Shown: in pieces, positions 61,810 to 64,000 of the stretch
How the letters are laid out: every line of letters starts with the position of its first letter
Numbering within the stretch: the stretch's first letter is position 1
DNA from: Roseomonas fluvialis
Lineage (GTDB): Bacteria > Pseudomonadota > Alphaproteobacteria > Acetobacterales > Acetobacteraceae
Direction of reading: 5' to 3'
Length of the DNA stretch: 64,000 bases
NCBI RefSeq assembly: GCF_022846615.1
Contig: NZ_AP025637.1
Coordinates: 3,869,001-3,933,000, forward strand
The notes under the pieces: generated by a model
What the model was told of the DNA's origin: nothing
Databases searched by the model: none
The model's input: only the letters and a program-made list of their open reading frames with translations
Translations under genes and position numbers: made by a program

Positions 61810-62541
61810 ATGGCCCTGCCGCCCGCGCGGCAATTCGCACTGCCGCTGCCGCTCGATGCCTCGACCGACCGCGCCGATTTTCTCGAGGATGCGTCGAATG
61901 CGGCGGCGGTCGCCTGGCTCGACCGCGTGGGCGAATGGCCGTCGGGGCGGCTCGCGCTGTTCGGGCCGCAGGGCGTGGGCAAGACGCATCTGGGCCGCGC
62001 CTTCGCCGCGGTGCGTCGCTGGCGCGTGATCGAAGGCCCGCTGCTGCGGGACCTGCCCGCACCCGCCCCCGGCGGCACCGTGCTGGACGATGCCGATGCC
62101 GTGCCCGACCCCACGGCCCTGCTGCACCTGGTGAACCTGTGCGCCGAGCGCCACGAGGGGCTGCTGCTGCTGGCGCGCGAGGCGCCGTCGCGTTGGCCCG
62201 TTGCGCTGGCCGACCTGTCGAGCCGCCTGCGCGCCACCACCGCCGTCGCCATCGCCACCCCCGGGGACGGGCTGCTGGCGGCGCTGCTGGCCAAGCTGTT
62301 CGCCGACCGGCAGCTGCGCGTGGCCCCCGACATCCAGGCCTGGCTGCTGGCCCGCCTGCCGCGGGAAGCCGCGGCGCTGGCCGAGGCGGTGGCGCGGCTC
62401 GACCGCGCCGCCATGCAGGCCCGCGCGCCGGTCACCCGCCCCCTGGCCCGCGCCGCGCTGGCCGGCTGGGAGGGTTTCGGCGATGACGCTTCCGAGGCAG
62501 CCCTCGACCTGCCCTCCCCGCCCGCCGCCGCGCTGCTGTAG
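61810..62541 (+). CDS. hdaA: DnaA-related regulator HdaA
   Basis: 243 residues: Walker A FGPQGVGKTHLGRAF, Walker B GTVLDDADAV, and a sensor-II-like C-terminal helical domain, but no DnaA domain IV helix-turn-helix. HdaA stimulates ATP hydrolysis by DnaA through the beta clamp (an N-terminal QFALPLPL clamp-binding motif is visible at residues 8-15). The gene order AI-2E transporter-hdaA-ppk1 is conserved in Alphaproteobacteria. Confidence 0.9.
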   Translation: MALPPARQFALPLPLDASTDRADFLEDASNAAAVAWLDRVGEWPSGRLALFGPQGVGKTHLGRAFAAVRRWRVIEGPLLRDLPAPAPGGTVLDDADAVPDPTALLHLVNLCAERHEGLLLLAREAPSRWPVALADLSSRLRATTAVAIATPGDGLLAALLAKLFADRQLRVAPDIQAWLLARLPREAAALAEAVARLDRAAMQARAPVTRPLARAALAGWEGFGDDASEAALDLPSPPAAALL

Positions 62542-62550
62542 GGTTTGCCC

Positions 62551-64000
62551 ATGAACCATGTCGCCGCCATCGCCCCCGACGCCGCCGAGGCGCTGCTCGG
62601 CAGCCCCGCGCGCTACATCAACCGGGAGCTGTCCTGGCTCGCCTTCAACCAGCGCGTGCTGGAGGAAGCGGCGAACCCGCGCCATCCGCTGCTGGAACGG
62701 CTGCGCTTCGTGGCAATCTCGGCCTCCAACCTCGACGAGTTCTATTCGGTGCGCGTGGCCGGCCTGGTTGGGCAGGAGCGCGCCGGAATCGGCAAGCTCA
62801 GCCACGATGGCAAGACACCGGCGCAGCAGCTGGCGGCCATCCACGACCAGGCACAGGCGCTGATCCGCGCGCAGCAGGATGCCTGGCAGGAGTTGCGGGC
62901 GCTGCTGCGCGGCGCGGGTGTCGCGGTGTGCGAACCGGCGGAGCTCGATGCCGCCGACCGCGACTGGCTCGAGGCCTATTTCATGGACCGGGTGTTTCCG
63001 GTGCTCACACCGCTTGCGGTCGACCCCGCGCATCCCTTCCCGTTCATCTCGAACCTGTCGCTGTGCATGGTGCTGAAGCTGGTGCGCGAGGAAGACGGCG
63101 GAACCATGCGCGCGCTGCTGCCGCTGTCGCCGCAAGTGCAGCGCTTCATCCGATTGCCGGTGCGCGAGGACGGCGCGATCCGCTTCGTGCAGCTCGAAGA
63201 CCTGATCCTGCTGTTCCTCGACCGGCTGTTCCCGGGCTTCATCCCCGCCGAGACCGGCCTGTTCCGCCTGATCCGCGACACCGACGTGGAATTCGAGGAA
63301 GAGGCCGAGGATCTCGTGCGGTCCTACGAGACCGCGCTGAAGCGCCGCCGTCGCGGCCGCCCGATCCGGCTGTCCGTCACCGCGGCAACGCCGGCCGACA
63401 TGCTGGAATTCGTGGCCGAGGAACTGCAGGCGCCGCGCAGCGAGGTGTTCATCGTGGACGGGCTGCTCGGCCTGTCGGACCTGACGCAGCTGATCGCCGA
63501 GGACCGGCCGGACCTGCTGTTCACGCCCTACACGCCGCGCTTCCCCGAACGCATCCTGGATTTCGGCGGCGACTGCTTCGCGGCGATCCGGGCGAAGGAC
63601 ATCGTCGTCCACCACCCCTACGAATCCTTCGATGTGGTGGTGCAGTTCCTGCGTCAGGCGGCGCGCGACCCGAACGTGGTCGCGATCAAGCAGACGCTGT
63701 ACCGCACCACACGCGACAGCCCGATCGCCAAGGCGCTGATCGAGGCCGCCGAGGCCGGCAAGTCGGTCACCGGCATCGTCGAGCTGAAGGCGCGATTCGA
63801 CGAGGAACGCAACATCGCCCTGGCGCGCGAATTGGAGGCCGCCGGCGTGCAGGTGGTCTATGGCTTCGTCGAGCTGAAGACCCACGCGAAGGTGTCGCTG
63901 GTGGTGCGGCGCGAGGGCGCGCAGCTCCGGTCCTACGCGCATTTCGGCACGGGCAACTACCACCCGGTCACGGCGCGCATCTACACCGACCTGTCCTACT
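62551..64000 (+). CDS. ppk1: polyphosphate kinase 1, 3'-truncated
   Basis: The frame runs from the ATG at 62551 to the right edge, so about 483 of ~720 residues are seen. [19 protein letters not shown] and [14 protein letters not shown] (N-terminal domain), then [37 protein letters not shown] and the catalytic-domain stretch [19 protein letters not shown] with the phospho-His region [12 protein letters not shown] and [13 protein letters not shown]. It makes polyphosphate from ATP. Cut by the window end, not a pseudogene. Confidence 0.95.
   Translation, partial: MNHVAAIAPDAAEALLGSPARYINRELSWLAFNQRVLEEAANPRHPLLERLRFVAISASNLDEFYSVRVAGLVGQERAGIGKLSHDGKTPAQQLAAIHDQAQALIRAQQDAWQELRALLRGAGVAVCEPAELDAADRDWLEAYFMDRVFPVLTPLAVDPAHPFPFISNLSLCMVLKLVREEDGGTMRALLPLSPQVQRFIRLPVREDGAIRFVQLEDLILLFLDRLFPGFIPAETGLFRLIRDTDVEFEEEAEDLVRSYETALKRRRRGRPIRLSVTAATPADMLEFVAEELQAPRSEVFIVDGLLGLSDLTQLIAEDRPDLLFTPYTPRFPERILDFGGDCFAAIRAKDIVVHHPYESFDVVVQFLRQAARDPNVVAIKQTLYRTTRDSPIAKALIEAAEAGKSVTGIVELKARFDEERNIALARELEAAGVQVVYGFVELKTHAKVSLVVRREGAQLRSYAHFGTGNYHPVTARIYTDLSY

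Noticed and set aside
61258..63963. A 901-codon open frame on the minus strand
   Set aside because: Antisense to the AI-2E transporter, hdaA and ppk1, all with clear family motifs.

Overview
This is a 64 kb stretch of a very GC-rich chromosome. Gene content and order point to an alphaproteobacterium of the Rhodospirillales/Acetobacteraceae (Roseomonas-like) type. The evidence is an EipB envelope protein, an aa3-type oxidase subunit IV, an HdaA-like DnaA paralogue, the order rpsF-rpsR-DUF2232-rplI followed by dnaB-alr, purM-purN next to an AI-2E/CDP-alcohol transferase/HdaA/Ppk1 run, and three lone Bug-type substrate-binding proteins. No rRNA, tRNA, CRISPR array, transposase or prophage block was found. 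The genus is inference.

Layout. 1-9.9 kb: a truncated D-2-hydroxyacid dehydrogenase, a MATE exporter, a secreted hydrolase, and then an operon that looks like a non-phosphorylative sugar-acid pathway (IlvD/Edd dehydratase, SDR dehydrogenase, FAH-type hydrolase) followed by small genes and a class II aldolase. 9.6-13.3 kb: an altronate/galactarate-type dehydratase, and divergently a TPP riboswitch in front of a family-5 solute-binding protein that has no permease beside it. 13.4-19.9 kb: eipB, aspS, an SMP-30-like protein, an aldo-keto reductase, rnd. 20-31.6 kb: a TauD-type dioxygenase, an AtzE/AtzG-like amidase pair, the tight run dnaB-GNAT-alr-mlaE-mlaF, a glycosyltransferase, and the S6-S18-DUF2232-L9 operon. 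31.8-39.7 kb: Bug proteins, a TetR regulator, fabD-GNAT-fabG, and two alpha/beta hydrolases. 39.7-47.2 kb: a large patatin with a hydrophobic insert, an NCS2 permease coupled to a biuret-hydrolase-like isochorismatase, a transglutaminase-like protease, Sua5 and CysQ. 47.3-55.6 kb: two tandem leucyl aminopeptidases with holC, a Bug protein, an ABC-F ATPase, a YciE-like protein, ndk. 55.6-64 kb: a lone phage-spike OB-fold protein, an EAL protein, the oxidase subunit IV, purN/purM, and the divergent DUF2066-CDP-alcohol transferase-AI-2E-hdaA-ppk1 operon, which is cut by the window end.

The most notable non-coding features are three. First, the TPP aptamer has a legible downstream switch: a hairpin that buries the Shine-Dalgarno, with a competing pairing partner inside the aptamer. 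Second, a ~215-bp multi-hairpin element occurs twice (19.9 kb and 50.9 kb), both times between convergent genes, and its inner stem shows three consecutive compensatory base-pair changes. Third, a family of short CTAG-bounded palindromic elements occurs in at least four places, and in two of them the terminal CTAG supplies the stop codons of flanking genes.

Most genes are metabolic or housekeeping. Small genes are commonly joined to neighbours by ATGA, GTGA or TGATG overlaps, which I used to fix several starts.
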